8,280 bases of DNA from an uncultured Oscillospiraceae bacterium. Lineage in GTDB: Bacteria > Bacillota > Clostridia > Oscillospirales > Oscillospiraceae. The notes beneath the pieces are model-generated. The model worked only from the letters and a program-made list of their open reading frames with translations. It was not told the DNA's origin and searched no databases. The stretch is taken from contig CAKTPR010000092.1 in assembly GCA_934591725.1 (NCBI GenBank), positions 1 through 8,280 of the forward strand, written 5' to 3'. The translations under genes were made by a program, and so were the position numbers. This document shows, in pieces, positions 6,425 through 8,280 of this stretch; the first letter of the stretch is position 1, and every line of letters starts with the position of its first letter.

Positions 6425-7713
6425 TGTTAATAATTGCCTGTATTTCTCTTCTTGCACTGATGCTGCTCGGCGTTCCCATCACGTTCTCCCTGCTCGGCGC
6501 GGGCTTCCTCGCCGTGCTGCTCGGCGATGGCGGACTGCCGATGTATATGAACTGCCGCGGCTTCATCAGCGGCGTCAATTCGTTCACGCTGATGGCAATA
6601 CCGTTCTTTATGATATCCGGCTCGATCATGAACCAGGGCGGACTTTCCAAGCGCATCATCCAGTTCTGCTCGTCCCTGTTCTCCTGGCTGCGCGGCGGTG
6701 TCGGCATCGTCTGCGTCGCGGCCAACATGATCTTCGGCGCAGTTTCCGGCTCCGGTACCGCGGCTGTCGCGGCTATCGGCTCCATCACCGCGCCCGATAT
6801 GGAGAAGATCGGCTACAAGAAAGAGTTCACCGGCGCAATGATCGCGGGCGCCGCGTCCACCGCGCCTATCATCCCGCCCAGCAACGTCATGATAATCTTC
6901 GCGTCCATCACCGGCCTTTCCATCACCCGTATGTTCCTCGCCGGTTACACCCCCGGCCTTGCCATTGGCCTTATCCTGATGGTGATCTGCCACTTCTACG
7001 CGAAGAAGCACAACATCGACTACGGCGGAAAGTTCCACCTCAAGGCTGTTATCAGCTCCCTCGGCGAGTGCTTCTGGGCACTGCTGATGCCGCTCATCAT
7101 CATCGTCGGCATCACCGCAGGCTTCTGCACCCCGACCGAAGCCGGCGCTATCGCCTGCGTCTACGGTCTGTTCGTCGGCGTGGTGTGCTACAAGGAGCTG
7201 AACTTCGCGAAGATCAAGAAGGTTCTCTTCAGTGCGGCTGAGGGTACCGGTCAGGTGCTGTCCCTGTACGCGGCATCCACCGTGTTTGCATACATATTCA
7301 CGGTCGAGGGCTTCGGCGTCAAGTTCCAGGAATGGCTGATGAACGTCTCCTCCGGCAGCGCGATCGTTATCGAGCTGCTCATCGCGGCCTTCGTTCTGCT
7401 GATCGGCTGCTTCATGGAGCCCGTCGCGGTCATGCCCGTTATCCTGCCGCTGGTGTTCCCGCTGCTCCAGCAACTGGGCTGCAACATGGTTCAGTTCGGC
7501 CTTATGTTCTCGATATGCACCATTATCGGCGGCCTGACTCCTCCTGTCGGCAGCTACCTGTTCGTCACGGTCACTGTCGTCAAGACGGGCGTTACAAAGC
7601 TGATCCCATGGATGATGGTCATGATCCTTGTCGACCTTATTGTCGTCGCACTCGTGACCTTCGTTCCCGGCTTCTGCACCTGGCTGCCCGACCTGCTGCT
7701 TGGGTCGATGTAA
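6424..7713 (+). CDS. dctM: TRAP transporter large permease subunit, DctM family
   Basis: This is the large membrane subunit that carries the solute across the membrane, driven in studied relatives by a sodium gradient. The 429 residues are the usual length for an unfused DctM, with many hydrophobic segments throughout. Family motifs appear in order: AVSGSGTAA (106-114), GSITAPDMEKIGY (119-131), IIPPSN (149-154), TPTEAGA (236-242), MEPVAVMPVILPL (331-343) and LTPPVG (371-376). The SGSGT and TPPVG segments belong to the two pseudo-symmetric hairpin regions where known structures bind ions. AAGGAG at 6408-6413, inside the end of dctQ, is 10 bases before the start and supports it. The gene overlaps dctQ by one base and ends before a stable hairpin. 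Q and M are separate genes, not fused as in some TRAP systems. Confidence 0.96.
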   Translation: MLIIACISLLALMLLGVPITFSLLGAGFLAVLLGDGGLPMYMNCRGFISGVNSFTLMAIPFFMISGSIMNQGGLSKRIIQFCSSLFSWLRGGVGIVCVAANMIFGAVSGSGTAAVAAIGSITAPDMEKIGYKKEFTGAMIAGAASTAPIIPPSNVMIIFASITGLSITRMFLAGYTPGLAIGLILMVICHFYAKKHNIDYGGKFHLKAVISSLGECFWALLMPLIIIVGITAGFCTPTEAGAIACVYGLFVGVVCYKELNFAKIKKVLFSAAEGTGQVLSLYAASTVFAYIFTVEGFGVKFQEWLMNVSSGSAIVIELLIAAFVLLIGCFMEPVAVMPVILPLVFPLLQQLGCNMVQFGLMFSICTIIGGLTPPVGSYLFVTVTVVKTGVTKLIPWMMVMILVDLIVVALVTFVPGFCTWLPDLLLGSM

Positions 7714-7730
7714 AAGCATTTATAAAACGC

Positions 7731-7770
7731 GCAGAAAGCGGACATTATCCGCTTTCTGCATAAGTATTTT
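7731..7770 (+). terminator. Terminator or attenuator after dctM
   Basis: GCAGAAAGCGGA (7731-7742) and TCCGCTTTCTGC (7748-7759) form a perfect 12-bp stem with a 5-base loop, 17 bases after the dctM stop. The tail ATAAGTATTTT is only partly T-rich. It probably ends most TRAP transcripts, but some read-through into the gene at 7783 is plausible because the gap is short and no good separate promoter is visible. Confidence 0.7.
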
Positions 7771-7782
7771 CGGAGCTTTGCT

Positions 7783-8229
7783 ATGGATAACAAATACAGC
7801 GTGTACCGCCAGATACGGTACGACAGGACTTACAGGACTCTCGGCAAAATGAACTGGATACGGGTAGTGCTCGGCGCAGTGCTGCTGATCTCGATATTCT
7901 TCATATCGGGTACGGTGTCCGAGTATTTTGCGGCGAGGGGAAACTATGCCTTTGCAGAGAAAATGATGCTCGCCCCGGCGTGGATGGAGAAATACAAGCC
8001 GGAGACAAAGGCATACCTCGAAGCCGGTGAGCTGTATGAGGGCGGCGACTATGACGGCGCGTATGCCGCGGCAGTCGCTGTCGACGCCGGGGAGCTTTCC
8101 GACAGCAAGAAAACGGTCTACTCCGTGATATGCACGGCGCTGTATGAGCACTTCGACGCGGCAGGGGACACCGGCCGCGCAGCGGAGCTGAGCGAAAGAA
8201 TACGGCAATGCACCGTGGATAACAACTGA
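7783..8229 (+). CDS. Single-pass membrane protein with TPR-like repeats, function unknown
   Basis: I do not recognise this 148-residue protein. A basic, Tyr-rich N-terminus (1-24) precedes one membrane segment (about 25-45). A soluble part rich in Ala, Glu and Tyr follows. Three short segments share a G-[ND]-x-x-x-A pattern: about 53-58 (GNYAFA), 88-93 (GDYDGA) and 127-132 (GDTGRA). This resembles degenerate tetratricopeptide helices, so a helical protein-binding domain is likely; by the basic-inside rule it would lie outside the membrane. The binding site CGGAG (7771-7775) is 7 bases before the ATG. It follows dctM by 69 bases and is itself followed by a probable terminator. TPR lipoproteins accompany some TRAP systems, so a link is possible, but the hairpin at 7731-7759 argues for partly separate expression. 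No catalytic motif is seen. Confidence 0.75.
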   Translation: MDNKYSVYRQIRYDRTYRTLGKMNWIRVVLGAVLLISIFFISGTVSEYFAARGNYAFAEKMMLAPAWMEKYKPETKAYLEAGELYEGGDYDGAYAAAVAVDAGELSDSKKTVYSVICTALYEHFDAAGDTGRAAELSERIRQCTVDNN

Positions 8230-8248
8230 ATATGTGAATAACAGCCAT

Positions 8249-8280
8249 CCCCCGGCGGAGCGATGAAGCTCTGCCGGGGG
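8249..8280 (+). terminator. Probable terminator cut by the window edge
   Basis: A 13-bp stem (8249-8261 with 8268-8280, one G-U pair, five C-G pairs at the base) closes a 6-base GATGAA loop, 19 bases after the preceding stop codon. The T-run needed for termination would begin at the next base, outside the window. Confidence 0.7.

Noticed and set aside
6427..7719. Minus-strand open frame of 430 codons opposite dctM
   Set aside because: It mirrors dctM almost exactly, has an Asp/His/Glu/Ala/Gly-rich composition with no recognisable motif, and is explained by the third-position G/C bias of dctM.
7700..7726. Possible promoter TTGGGT / TATAAA before the last gene
   Set aside because: The spacer is only 15 bases and the -35 matches just 3 of 6 positions; the start would fall inside the hairpin at 7731.

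Overview
The window looks like chromosomal DNA from an anaerobic Firmicute, most likely a Clostridia member of the gut (Oscillospiraceae/Ruminococcaceae-like). This is inferred from strong AGGAGG-type ribosome binding sites, a Clostridia-style lipoprotein signal ending in AAC-GG on the binding protein, moderately high GC in the genes with AT-rich promoter DNA, and a cysteine-rich exported protein. No taxonomic search was possible. All five convincing genes lie on the + strand.

Bases 1-290 hold no convincing gene. They may carry the 3' end of an upstream transcript and a weak terminator. Next come sbcD (297-1436) and sbcC (1433-4195), overlapping by 4 bases. Together they encode the Mre11/Rad50-type SbcCD nuclease, which opens DNA hairpins and trims blocked double-strand ends. 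A strong intrinsic terminator (4227-4266) closes this unit.

The 471-base gap 4196-4666 is the regulatory centre of the window. It contains further imperfect hairpins, AT-rich DNA, and a strong sigma-A-type promoter (TTGACA, 17 bases, TGnTATGTT). A palindrome lies over the -35 box, a stem-loop or operator lies at the predicted transcript start, and a 10-base inverted repeat flanks the promoter.

The promoter drives a complete TRAP transporter operon: dctP (lipoprotein binding protein, 4667-5773), dctQ (small membrane subunit, 5879-6424) and dctM (large membrane subunit, 6424-7713). DctP captures a solute, probably an organic acid, outside the membrane and passes it to the ion-driven DctQM permease. 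A perfect 12-bp hairpin between dctP and dctQ probably keeps the binding protein in excess. The carboxylate-binding arginine is present in DctP, but the usual DGQEN-type motif is altered, so the substrate cannot be named.

A second 12-bp hairpin (7731-7759) follows dctM. Then comes a 148-residue protein of unknown function with one membrane segment and TPR-like G-x-Y-x-x-A repeats (7783-8229). The window ends in the middle of a probable terminator, whose stem is complete but whose T-run would lie beyond the edge. I found no mobile element, CRISPR array, tRNA or rRNA. The genes belong to known families; the less familiar items are the last small protein, the DctP linker repeats and motif change, and the control region of the TRAP operon.
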